Shown here in pieces: positions 25,047 through 32,434 of a stretch of 64,000 nt of DNA. The DNA comes from Armatimonadaceae bacterium (GTDB lineage Bacteria; Armatimonadota; Armatimonadia; Armatimonadales; Armatimonadaceae). The position numbers and the translations under genes are program-made. The number at the start of each line of letters is the position of its first letter. Position 1 is the first letter of the stretch. Below the pieces are notes generated by a model. That model did no database searches. It was not told where the DNA came from and saw nothing but the letters and a program-made list of their open reading frames with translations. The stretch is from the NCBI GenBank assembly GCA_030447685.1, contig JAUJOK010000006.1:1-64000 (forward strand), written 5' to 3'.

Positions 25047-25733
25047 ATGAAAATCAAACGGATTGGTGCGGCGCTTGCCGCAGTCACGGCTCTGATGGCC
25101 GTACCCGGCAGCAGCGCCCGCGCGCAGGACAAGCCGACGCCGGTAACGGGTAAATTGCCCGCGAAGGCGGAGTGTGTGGTCTGCTCGGCGGGCGGCGAGG
25201 CGCACGGCCTGGAAAAACCGGCGGCGGGAATGCAGTACAAGGGGGAAACCTACTACTTCTGCAACAAAGGGGAGATAGCGGAATTTGTGAAAGCCCCCGA
25301 ATCTTTCATGCCGCCGACGCTGCCGCGCCCGGCCCCGGCATTCGCGCTCAAGAACACGAGCGGGAAAGAAAAGACGCTGGCCGGATTAAAGGGCCAGGTG
25401 GCTCTTATCGATTTCTGGGCGACCTGGTGCGCCCCCTGTGTCAAAGCGATGCCGGACCTGCAAAAGCTGCACGACCGGTTTGCGGGAAAAGGCTTTACCG
25501 TCGTCGGTGTCGCCATTGATGAGGACGGCATGAAATCCGTCGCCCCCTTCCTCGCCAAGCGTAAATTCACCTATCCGATTCTGCTGGACACGGAAAACGT
25601 GTGGCAAAGCTACGGCGTTCGGGCCGTGCCCGCACTTTTCCTGGTGGATAAAAGCGGCAGGATCGTGCGCCAATGGACCGGCAAGGTGGATAAAAAAGAG
25701 GTCGAAAGGGCAGTCGCCGAACTGGTCGGTTAA
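25047..25733 (+). CDS. Secreted fusion of a YHS/TRASH-like domain and a TlpA-type thioredoxin
   Basis: A 228-residue protein: signal peptide (residues 1-26), a metal-type module (CVVCSAGGEAHG then GETYYFCNKGEIAEFV, residues about 38-85), then a TlpA/ResA-like thioredoxin fold (residues about 93-228) with the redox motif WATWCAPC near residue 132 and the cis-Pro region GVRAVPALFLVD. TlpA-type proteins keep periplasmic cysteines reduced, for example for copper delivery to cytochrome oxidase. Joining one to a metal-binding module suggests coupled metal binding and thiol reduction. It lies 11 bp after the beta-barrel frame. An IS5-type end begins right after its stop. Confidence 0.87.
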   Translation: MKIKRIGAALAAVTALMAVPGSSARAQDKPTPVTGKLPAKAECVVCSAGGEAHGLEKPAAGMQYKGETYYFCNKGEIAEFVKAPESFMPPTLPRPAPAFALKNTSGKEKTLAGLKGQVALIDFWATWCAPCVKAMPDLQKLHDRFAGKGFTVVGVAIDEDGMKSVAPFLAKRKFTYPILLDTENVWQSYGVRAVPALFLVDKSGRIVRQWTGKVDKKEVERAVAELVG

Positions 25734-26701
25734 AGCGTGTTATGAACTCGGGCGGTAAACTTGTGGTTGATGAACCGCAAGCCTTACCCCAGTGATGTTT
25801 CTGACGATGAATGGGCCTTTGTCGCCCCGTACCTGCTGTTGATGAGCGCGGATGCGCCCCAGCGCAAGCACGATCTGCGCAAGTTGTTCAATGGCCTGCG
25901 CTATCTGGTGCGAGCCGGTGTACCATGGCGGATGCTGCCTCACGACCTGCCGCCCTGGGAGGCCGTCTACCAGCAAACCCAACGGTGGATTCGCTGGGGC
26001 TGCTTCGAGGGCATTGTTCATGACCTGCGTGAACTTTGCGTCAAGTGGCCGGACGCACAAAGCAACCGTCGGCGGCAGTTTTCGATGGCCGCACCAGGCG
26101 GCAGTCCAGCGTGGAGAGTGGACAAAGAGCGGGCTATGACGGACACAAAGAAAAAGCGAGGCAGCTGGGTGGTAAAGTTCACCTGGCGGTGGACACGCTG
26201 GGGCATCTTCTTGCTCTTTTGGTGACACCGGCTAACGAGCAGGTTAGAGGGCACAGGTAGCGCAACTGGCTCAAGCCGTTCAGGCGGCGACCGGACAGAG
26301 CGTGGAGGTCGCCTATGTGGATCAGGGTTATACCGGAGACGAACCTGAAGAGCTTTGTGTTATACCTGCCCAAGCCGCCGCCAACCAGGGCATGCGCCTG
26401 GAGGTGGTCAAACTGGAAGAGGCAAAGCGCGGGTTCGTGCTCTTGCCAAGACGCTGGGTGGTAGAACGCTCTTTCGCCTGGGCGGCCTGCCCAGTCGGGT
26501 AAAGCCAGACGCGAAGACTCGGAGTACATCCGCCGCACGGCTTGCCCGCGACTATGAACGCCTGCCGCGCAGACGCTGGCGAGCAAGGGCTGCATTTCCT
26601 GGTCTTTGCCGCATTCTGATGCTCGTTAAGGCTAATGCGCAAGGGTTGCTTCTATCACACCTGAAAAATAGCGGCAACGCAAGTCCATAACAGACGCTCT
26701 A
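25734..26701 (+). mobile_element. IS5-family (IS1031-like) insertion sequence, transposase frameshifted
   Basis: Left end AGCGTGTTATGAACT at 25,734-25,748 and degenerate right end AGTCCATAACAGACGCTCTA at 26,682-26,701. The transposase opens at 25,761 (MNRKPYPSDVSDDEWAFVAP), then changes frame near 26,040 ([20 protein letters not shown]), again near 26,290 ([19 protein letters not shown]), and ends with [11 protein letters not shown] and ARDYERLP-like residues in shifted frames. The order matches an IS5-family DDE transposase broken by indels, so it is inactive. The left end starts one base after the stop of the YHS-TlpA gene. Confidence 0.85.
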
Positions 26702-26717
26702 TTGTTATATCGAAAGA

Positions 26718-26781
26718 AAGGAGTACTGCTCTCCAGCGGGCGATGACTCATGGCTTAAGTCCACGAGAGGCAGTACTCCTT
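26718..26781. repeat. Short inverted repeat between the IS5 remnant and the ferritin-like gene
   Basis: AAGGAGTACTGCTCTC at 26,718-26,733 is inverted at 26,765-26,781 with one extra base. It could terminate the minus-strand ferritin-like gene or be the end of another mobile element. The rest of 26,702-26,917 shows nothing else, apart from CCGTTGGGGAAGAAGG at about 26,811, which resembles the 3' end of the ferritin-like gene (CCGTTGGGGAAGAGG). Confidence 0.5.
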
Positions 26782-26917
26782 CTCGAATCTATCTCAGCGT
26801 ACCATTCAATCCGTTGGGGAAGAAGGGTCGCGCGATTTTCAACACTTCTTCAACGGTGCGAACGAGCGACAGAGCGTTGTTGTCCACGCAAAAGAACTTG
26901 GTGCCGGACGGCGGCTC

Positions 26918-27841
26918 TCAGGTCGTCCGCAGATTGCCGTTCATGCCGTTGGGGAAGAGGCCTCCGCCGCTCACTCCACTCCGATCCGTCAGGTACACGA
27001 TGCGAAGCACCTGCTGCGGCGTCCGGCTGAACGCCTTCGCGTCGGCGTCGGTCGGGACGATGTTGGCCCGCCCGTTCACTTCGATGCCCTGATCGAGGTC
27101 TTCCGGCCCGTCCAGCCGATCGCGCGCGTCCGAGATAGCATTGGCCGCCCGGCGGGCTTTGGCCCCCCCCATGCGGAAGAGCATCGAGCGCACCATGCCC
27201 ATGTGGTAGCCCTCGACGGCCAAAATCCCGGCGGCGTCTTCGAGGAACTTCTTGCTCTTGATCAGCGGAGCGGCGCCCTTGTAGGCTGTCACGCCCACGT
27301 CCTCCATGAGCATTCCGCCCAAGAAGAAGTTCATCTCGGAGGCGAACGGGTCGAAGTTGTCTCCCAGTCCCGCCGCGCGGGCCGCTGCCGCGAAGCCGCC
27401 AGCGAGGTCAATGGCCGGACGGCTCACGGCATCTCTGCCGAGTACGCGTCGGTAGTAGCGGACATGGGCGAGTTCGTTCTGAGCCACTTCCTCCATGAAC
27501 TGCCGGAGATCGGCGTTCTGCCACGGCACCATGTGGCCGCCATTGACGGTGCCGGGGTTGCGCCCGGCGTCGGCGTCGCTCATGCCGCGTCCGGTGGTGC
27601 CACGGAGGTAATACTCCGTCTCAAGCGATTCGAGGTTGAGCGCGAAGTTGAAGATGTCGACGTCGGATGGCGCTTGGGCGTCGGATGGCGCTTGGGCGTC
27701 GGCGGGCACGGGAGAGAGCGCCAATCCTGTTGCAGCGGCAATGGCTCCGCCTCCGAGTACTCCCAACAATGAGCGCCGCGACAATGACGGCAATGCGGGA
27801 GCCGGGGCTTCTTCAACAGTCTGAGTTTCTTGGGTATCCAT
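26918..27841 (-). CDS. Tat-exported ferritin-like (desiccation-related PCC13-62 type) protein
   Basis: A 307-residue protein. A twin-arginine leader (SRRSLLGVLGGGAIAAATGL, residues 21-40) precedes a four-helix ferritin-like domain. Metal-type residues are visible in LNLESLETEYYL, QNELAHVRYYRRVLG and ILAVEGYHMGMVR, giving the Glu and ExxH pattern of the ferritin-like superfamily. Exported members are linked to desiccation or oxidative stress. The tail ends DRSGVSGGGLFPNGMNG. AAGGGGA precedes the ATG. It is transcribed divergently from a Cys-rich regulator across a promoter-operator region with an inverted repeat. The segment repeats SDAQAP twice (GCGTCGGATGGCGCTTGG in DNA), a short slippage duplication. 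Confidence 0.85.
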   Translation of the reverse strand: MDTQETQTVEEAPAPALPSLSRRSLLGVLGGGAIAAATGLALSPVPADAQAPSDAQAPSDVDIFNFALNLESLETEYYLRGTTGRGMSDADAGRNPGTVNGGHMVPWQNADLRQFMEEVAQNELAHVRYYRRVLGRDAVSRPAIDLAGGFAAAARAAGLGDNFDPFASEMNFFLGGMLMEDVGVTAYKGAAPLIKSKKFLEDAAGILAVEGYHMGMVRSMLFRMGGAKARRAANAISDARDRLDGPEDLDQGIEVNGRANIVPTDADAKAFSRTPQQVLRIVYLTDRSGVSGGGLFPNGMNGNLRTT

Positions 27842-27898
27842 GGTGTTCCCCTTGTATTTTTGTTTGTGCCCTTTCTGGCAAAGGCACGTCCCAAAGTT

Positions 27899-27928
27899 AC
27901 ATTAGAACAAATTGGAGCTATAAGTCAA
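27899..27928 (-). promoter_or_regulatory. Promoter of the ferritin-like gene
   Basis: On the minus strand TTGACT (27,928-27,923), an 18-nt spacer and TAATGT (27,904-27,899), about 58 nt before the ATG at 27,841. The -35 box overlaps the left half of the inverted repeat at 27,920-27,945. Confidence 0.65.
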
Positions 27929-27945
27929 TACATTTTCTGACTTAT
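27920..27945. promoter_or_regulatory. Operator-like inverted repeat in the divergent promoter region
   Basis: ATAAGTCA at 27,920-27,927 and TGACTTAT at 27,938-27,945 form a perfect 8-10-8 inverted repeat. A further half-site, GACTTATAC, lies at 27,977-27,985, across the regulator's -10 box. Its position over the ferritin-like gene's -35 box suggests repression by the adjacent regulator. Confidence 0.6.
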
Positions 27946-27957
27946 TCCGCAAAGAAT

Positions 27958-27986
27958 TTTACAGCCTTATTTTTTGGACTTATACT
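27958..27986 (+). promoter_or_regulatory. Promoter of the Cys-rich regulator gene
   Basis: TTTACA at 27,958-27,963, a 17-nt spacer and TATACT at 27,981-27,986. Transcription should start near 27,993, giving a leader of about 18 nt with GGAAAGGGGG before the ATG at 28,011. Confidence 0.7.
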
Positions 27987-28010
27987 GTATCGAGGAAAGG
28001 GGGATATGCC

Positions 28011-28661
28011 ATGACGGTTGCCAAATGGAACAAACGTTTTCTGGTCAGCACGCGGGGTCGCATCATCGGGCTGCTGCGTTCTTCCGGGCGCACCGTCAAC
28101 GAATTGGCGGAAGCCCTCAGCCTGACTGACAATACAGTGCGGTCGCATTTGTCCACTTTGGAGCGCGATGGCTTAGTGCAGCAGAGCGGTGTGCGACCTG
28201 GCCTTCGTAAACCTCATGCCATCTACGAACTGACAGCCGAGGCCGAACACCTTTTTCCCAAAGCTTACGCGCCGTTGCTCAATCAAATCTTTGACGTGCT
28301 GGGTGAGCGTCTCTCCCCCGAAGTGATGGAAGCGGTACTCCGTGAAGTCGGTCGGCGCATGGCGGCAAATTACCTCCCGGCGGCGCAGAGAAAAGATTTA
28401 GAAGGTCGTGTCCGCTTAGTGCAAAAGGTTTTTAGCGACTTGGGCGGCTTGGCGAAAATTGAAAGGCAGGACGGTCAACTTTTCATCTGTGGCGATAGTT
28501 GCCCACTGGCCGCCGTGAGTGCTACCCATCCTCAGGTCTGCCAGCTTGTTGAAACGCTGCTAACGGAGATTATCGGTACAACGGCTCAGGTGTGTTGCAA
28601 GTATGGAGCAACGCCTCAATGCTGCTTCGAGATAACCACAGCATCAAATGACAGCCGGTAA
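28011..28661 (+). CDS. Winged-helix regulator with a C-terminal Cys cluster (SufR-like)
   Basis: A 216-residue regulator. The N-terminal winged helix (residues about 12-75) contains IIGLLRSSGRTVNELAEALS and NTVRSHLSTLERDGLVQQSG. The C-terminal part has CGDSCPL, HPQVCQLVETLL, QVCCKYGATPQCCFEI, a cysteine layout like SufR-type iron-sulfur regulators. It may sense iron, an iron-sulfur cluster or redox state. It is divergent from the exported ferritin-like gene, with an inverted repeat in between, so control of that gene and of itself is likely. Base composition is visibly less GC-rich than the flanking chromosome, consistent with transfer together with the IS-bounded island. Confidence 0.82.
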   Translation: MTVAKWNKRFLVSTRGRIIGLLRSSGRTVNELAEALSLTDNTVRSHLSTLERDGLVQQSGVRPGLRKPHAIYELTAEAEHLFPKAYAPLLNQIFDVLGERLSPEVMEAVLREVGRRMAANYLPAAQRKDLEGRVRLVQKVFSDLGGLAKIERQDGQLFICGDSCPLAAVSATHPQVCQLVETLLTEIIGTTAQVCCKYGATPQCCFEITTASNDSR

Positions 28662-28714
28662 AGATAGGTTGTCCAACTCTCTGGTTGTGCCTTGCGACCA
28701 AGTATCGCGCAGCG

Positions 28715-28828
28715 GGCTAACGACTGAACTCTCTGGCGCGATGCAGCCGAGCCGTAGCGCCGGAAAACGCTCGCGAAGCGCGCCGATAAACAAAGGCTGC
28801 TTTCGCGTCCAGTGCAGTGAATTGTTCA
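28715..28828. repeat. Imperfect palindrome resembling an attC-like or cassette-end repeat
   Basis: GGCTAACGACTGAACTC at the left and GCAGTGAATTGTTC at the right are ends of an imperfect palindrome of about 114 bp, with CTGGCGCGATGCAGCC opposite GGCTGCTTTCGCGTCCAG. The size and bulged arms recall integron attC-like sites, but the right end lacks the canonical GTTAGGC, so this is only a resemblance. The gap 28,662-28,996 holds no gene otherwise. Confidence 0.4.
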
Positions 28829-28996
28829 ATGGAGCACGGTAACTGGCTGTAGCGGCGGACAACGACAACCGAAAGAGGGGCAAGCGCCCCGAACCCGTAG
28901 CAGCCCCGCCCAAGACCAGCCTGCTGCAAGGCTGGCAAGCCCTCCGAACCGGCTCAAAAACGCCGACAGGCCAGCGCCGTCTGCTCCATTGAGCTT

Positions 28997-29274
28997 GTGA
29001 TTATACCGAAGATTTTCGGCATAGTACGGCCAGAGCTGCGCGGACGCACGGTGGTGGACCGGGCGGGCGAAGAGATAGGACAGGTCAGCAACCTCCTGAT
29101 CGATGACCAGCGAACGACAGTACGTTTTCTGCTGGTCACACCCAGCGGTTCGGCGGCTTCGGATGTCTTTCCCACGCCGCAAGAGGCGGGGCATAGACTT
29201 CGTCGTAAAAGCAACCTAATGGGGCTGTATGTTATCGCCCACAAATTGAGCAGGCAAGTTCATAACACGCTCTA
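28997..29274 (+). pseudogene. PRC-barrel domain fragment cut by an IS5-type end
   Basis: From GTG 28,997 the frame reads IPKIFGIVRPELRGRTVVDR, AGEEIGQVSNLLIDDQ and VRFLLVTPSG, a clear PRC-barrel half. After about residue 50 the expected continuation is lost, and the last residues (QVHNTL, stop) are encoded by the IS5-type end AGTTCATAACACGCT at 29,257-29,271. PRC-barrel proteins are associated with RNA processing and with stress genes like those at 35-38 kb. This copy is a truncated remnant. Confidence 0.6.
29257..29271. mobile_element. Solo right end of an IS5-type element
   Basis: AGTTCATAACACGCT is the exact inverse of the left end AGCGTGTTATGAACT at 25,734-25,748. No transposase lies next to it. 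Together the two mark a 3.5-kb bracket around the ferritin-like gene, its regulator and the PRC fragment. Confidence 0.7.
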
Positions 29275-29299
29275 GAAAACCGGGGCGAAAAGAGAACGG

Positions 29300-29333
29300 A
29301 AAGGGGTGGTGCAGGCGCACCACCCCTTTCTTA
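29300..29333 (-). terminator. Terminator of the large beta-barrel gene
   Basis: AAAGGGGTGGTGC at 29,300-29,312 pairs with GCACCACCCCTTT at 29,317-29,329 with a 4-nt loop. It lies 32 bp past the stop of the minus-strand gene at 29,365. Confidence 0.85.
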
Positions 29334-29364
29334 TTCAGTTGATCGGTTCGGCGAGCGCAGCCGG

Positions 29365-31269
29365 TCAGAACTTCAGGCCCAGCTTTGCCTCCGCTTTTAC
29401 GTCGGCGGGCACGCCTACCTGCGCCTTGTCTTCGGCCATGCTGCCGCCGAACGAAAAGTTAAACAGCGAACCCAGGTTATGGGTCAGACCGAGCGCATAC
29501 ATACGCTTGCCGCGCGGATCGTCCGCGCCATGAACGAAAAGGTCCTTATAGCTGCCGGTGAGCCGTGTGAACCGGCTGAAATGCAGTCCCAGGTTCACGG
29601 ACAGCTCCCCCGACTGCGAACCGCTTCCTTCGGGAATGGCGTTCCCGGCGAGCGTCGTGAGCGCATAGCCGCCGCCCATCTCCAGCGCGCCGAGCCGCCC
29701 CGCCAGACCGAACTCCTGACGTCTCGCTTCCACGACCACGCCCTTGTCTTCCGGGTTGATCGTCAGGCCGCCGGTCAGGGACCAGCCTGCCGTGGGGCGC
29801 AGCGTCAGACCCAGGCGCTGGGTGTCGAATGTCTCTTCCGCGCTGCTGTCCTGCCGGTTCGTAATCCCGCCGGTGACGGCCACATAGCGCAGCGCCTGCG
29901 TTTCCGCGCTTACTTCGCTCTTAGATATCCGCTCGTCGCCGGTTTCATTTATCGTTAACCCGCCGATAATGCGCGTCGCCCTGAACGGCTTCAGTTCCGC
30001 CGTCGCTTTATGCTGGCTGATTTTCTGCGCAGCGTCCTTATCGGCTTCAATCGGCTTGATCGTCTGTGTCAGCGTTTCGGCAGTCACACTCAGGATGGCG
30101 GTGGGCTGAAGCTTCACCTGCACGCCCTGCCGCTCCTCGACCCCGGAAACGGTTTCCACGGTTCCCGCCCGCAGCGCAGCCGATGCCTGCGCGGTTTTAT
30201 CCGCCGAGACCGAGGTAATCGAAAGCGATACCTCTTCCTTTGTCTGGTCGGCGGCGGGTTTCGGCCCATCCACCACGGTGCGCTGGCCCTGCGCGGCATA
30301 CGTGGTGCCGGTGCCCAGCTTGCCGCTCAGATCGACTTTGTCCATCACCGTTTCGGTTGCCGCAGCGCCGCTCGCGGTGGAAACATCGCTCTGGGTACGC
30401 GCAATATTGAGCGCGGGCGCACCGCCGGTTCCGAACAGCTTCAGCGTCAGCGCATTGCGCTCGGTGGCCCCGCCTTTGTCGCTCAGGTCGCGGGTCTCCG
30501 CCAACTGAAGCTCCGCCGCCAGCCAGTCGGTGGGCCGCGCCTGCGCGCCCAGCGCCCAGCGCTGCGCCTGCTCCGCCAGCCCGAAGGCTTTGCCCGCGGT
30601 CGGCGCGAAATCCGCGCCGGAGCGCAGGAAGGACATATCCACTTTGGCGCGGTCGGTCGTCACCCCGTAGCCCAGCTTGATCCCGGCCCTATCCGCGAAC
30701 GCGCCTTTGCCGTTCGGCCCGAGAAGCACCTGCGAGGTCAGCCCCCCGCCCAGCAGGCTCATTTTGCCGCTCAGGCCCCATACCAGGCGCGGCCCGCTCA
30801 GAGCGTCGCTGCTGCTGCCACTGCCGGGCGCGCCGCCGCTGCCGGGCGCGCCGCCGGGCAGCGCCGTTACCTGCAAATTCGCGCCCTGTGTCTGCATCAG
30901 CGAAAACGTCAGCGGCGAAGGGGAGGGGTTGGCGTTGCGCTCGGCGCGAAGCGGATCGTAGCTGTAGTCCACGCGCGCAATGGAAGTGGCTTTGAGCGGC
31001 GTTCGGAAGCTGACTTCACCCTTCCCGGTGTCCAGCGTGTAGCCGGTCGGGTCGAGGGTCTTGCCGTCCACGATCACTTCCACGTTCTCGGCGCGGATGC
31101 TTTTGTAGGCAAGCAGGTACGGCCCCGGCTTGTTTTGCCCGACGAACACATCCCGTGTCCGCGCGTACCCATCCGCTCCCATGCTGGTCTGGGCGCGAAC
31201 GGAACCAGCCGCTGCTGCCGCTGCGGTGAGCATGGTCAGGCCGATTCCGGCTATGCAGGCGATCTTCAT
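29365..31269 (-). CDS. Large outer-membrane beta-barrel protein of unknown function
   Basis: A 634-residue protein with a signal peptide (IAGIGLTMLTAAAAAAGSVRA, about residues 6-26). A small N-terminal domain (residues about 30-110) contains NVEVIVDGKTLDPTGYTLDT and GEVSFRTPLKATSIARVDYS, like the beta-sandwich plug seen in large outer-membrane repeat proteins. A Gly/Ser-rich linker (PGGAPGSGGAPGSGSSS) precedes about 480 residues of alternating amphipathic strands ending in the outer-membrane insertion signature AEAKLGLKF. I do not recognise a named family. It is monocistronic, with a strong terminator at 29,300-29,333. Confidence 0.75.
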   Translation of the reverse strand: MKIACIAGIGLTMLTAAAAAAGSVRAQTSMGADGYARTRDVFVGQNKPGPYLLAYKSIRAENVEVIVDGKTLDPTGYTLDTGKGEVSFRTPLKATSIARVDYSYDPLRAERNANPSPSPLTFSLMQTQGANLQVTALPGGAPGSGGAPGSGSSSDALSGPRLVWGLSGKMSLLGGGLTSQVLLGPNGKGAFADRAGIKLGYGVTTDRAKVDMSFLRSGADFAPTAGKAFGLAEQAQRWALGAQARPTDWLAAELQLAETRDLSDKGGATERNALTLKLFGTGGAPALNIARTQSDVSTASGAAATETVMDKVDLSGKLGTGTTYAAQGQRTVVDGPKPAADQTKEEVSLSITSVSADKTAQASAALRAGTVETVSGVEERQGVQVKLQPTAILSVTAETLTQTIKPIEADKDAAQKISQHKATAELKPFRATRIIGGLTINETGDERISKSEVSAETQALRYVAVTGGITNRQDSSAEETFDTQRLGLTLRPTAGWSLTGGLTINPEDKGVVVEARRQEFGLAGRLGALEMGGGYALTTLAGNAIPEGSGSQSGELSVNLGLHFSRFTRLTGSYKDLFVHGADDPRGKRMYALGLTHNLGSLFNFSFGGSMAEDKAQVGVPADVKAEAKLGLKF

Positions 31270-31318
31270 CGTGGATTTAGACGTCGTTGGCGCGTAAAAG
31301 TTTCCAGAGCCGCGCCCA

Positions 31319-32170
31319 TTACTGCCCGGTCTCTTTATTCAGGGCAAAGTAGTAGTTGTAATCCAATAAATGCGGATCGCCCGCCCGAATGCGCGCAGGC
31401 AGATGGGCGCGGCTGATCTCGCCGATAAAGCGGGCGCGGCGCGCATCATGGAGAGAGTCGGAGACAGGCCGGAACATCGGGGGGAGTGTGCCCGCGTGCC
31501 CATCCGCCCACAGCACACAGACTTTGTTGCCGCTGTGTCGGCCATGCGCCTGAGGCGCTTTGCCGTACTGACCGCCATTGTCGGAAACGCCGCCCGAAGG
31601 GGTGCGAGTCCAGGGAGGCCCGATCAAGAAGGATTTGTTCATCTTGTTCGGGTCGAACATACTTGCCGAATCCACCATCAGCAGTGTGCTGGACGGCTGT
31701 GTCACCTGCGCCAGATGCACCGGCGGGACCGGCTGCGCCCCGGTTTCCGTCGGCTGCACGAAAAGGAGCGTATTGACGCCATACGCAGGAATCGCCTCCG
31801 CATTTTTCCAGGGCAGCAGATTAGCCAGAGGCTGCGCATCCGGGCACTGCTGAATGACGGAATTTTTCATGTACGGGTAGAGCAGGCCCTTATCCGAATG
31901 GTAGGTAAACGGTAATGGCGGCAGTGTCGCCCCGTGCCAGTAGATCGTGACATTGGGCGCGGGCTTTACCCAATGCGGCACCAGACACTCATCGTAGTCC
32001 TGGCTGTACATCATGGCCGCCAGGCCGATCTGTTTGAGATTGCTCAGGCAGGCGGTCTGCCTGGCTTTGGCGCGGGCCTGCGCGAAGACGGGGAAAAGGA
32101 TAGCGGCCAGTACCGCTATTATGGCGATAACAACCAGCAGTTCGATAAGTGTAAAACCACGTCGCCGCAT
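31319..32170 (-). CDS. DUF1559-type pseudopilin (prepilin N-terminal methylation domain)
   Basis: A 283-residue protein beginning [20 protein letters not shown], a type IV prepilin/pseudopilin leader cut after Gly and methylated at Phe. It continues with [20 protein letters not shown] and [10 protein letters not shown], the signature of pseudopilin-like proteins abundant in Armatimonadota and Planctomycetota. The C-terminal portion carries the Asp-Gly-His turn (VLWADGHAG), the H-x9-DG-type ending. Location is the envelope, via a type II secretion or type IV pilus-like assembly. The ATG at 32,170 has GGAGGGAGG at the right distance, and a start 17 codons upstream would break the leader rule. 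No other pseudopilin genes are adjacent. Confidence 0.9.
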   Translation of the reverse strand: MRRRGFTLIELLVVIAIIAVLAAILFPVFAQARAKARQTACLSNLKQIGLAAMMYSQDYDECLVPHWVKPAPNVTIYWHGATLPPLPFTYHSDKGLLYPYMKNSVIQQCPDAQPLANLLPWKNAEAIPAYGVNTLLFVQPTETGAQPVPPVHLAQVTQPSSTLLMVDSASMFDPNKMNKSFLIGPPWTRTPSGGVSDNGGQYGKAPQAHGRHSGNKVCVLWADGHAGTLPPMFRPVSDSLHDARRARFIGEISRAHLPARIRAGDPHLLDYNYYFALNKETGQ

Positions 32171-32434
32171 GAACCGGGAACCTCCCTCCAGGGGCAGGGT
32201 AAGAGCGAAGACAGCGCGCAAATCGTCCGTTCGGCTTCGGAAAAACCGCAGGGCCTCACCGGCGTCCCGCAGCGGATCGGCCCGGAACGCACTCCTACGT
32301 TACCGCATATTTCGCCAAAAATCCACTTTTGGACTGCTTCGGGGAGGCGGCAGGTGAGCTTAGCGGGTCGGCATGGGTAAAAAAGCCTGCCTGCGCCGCT
32401 CGAAGCGTCCGGGCCAGGGAAAGGTATCGGTACT

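Noticed and set aside
25734-29271. Composite transposon with two full IS5 copies
   Set aside because: Only the left copy has transposase sequence. The right side is a solo end attached to a PRC-barrel fragment, so active composite transposition is not supported.
30010-31416. Long plus-strand open frame (468 codons) over the large beta-barrel gene
   Set aside because: It is antisense to a coherent gene with signal peptide, strands and C-terminal Phe. GC-rich DNA yields long antisense frames, and its residues are Arg/Gly/His-rich without motifs.
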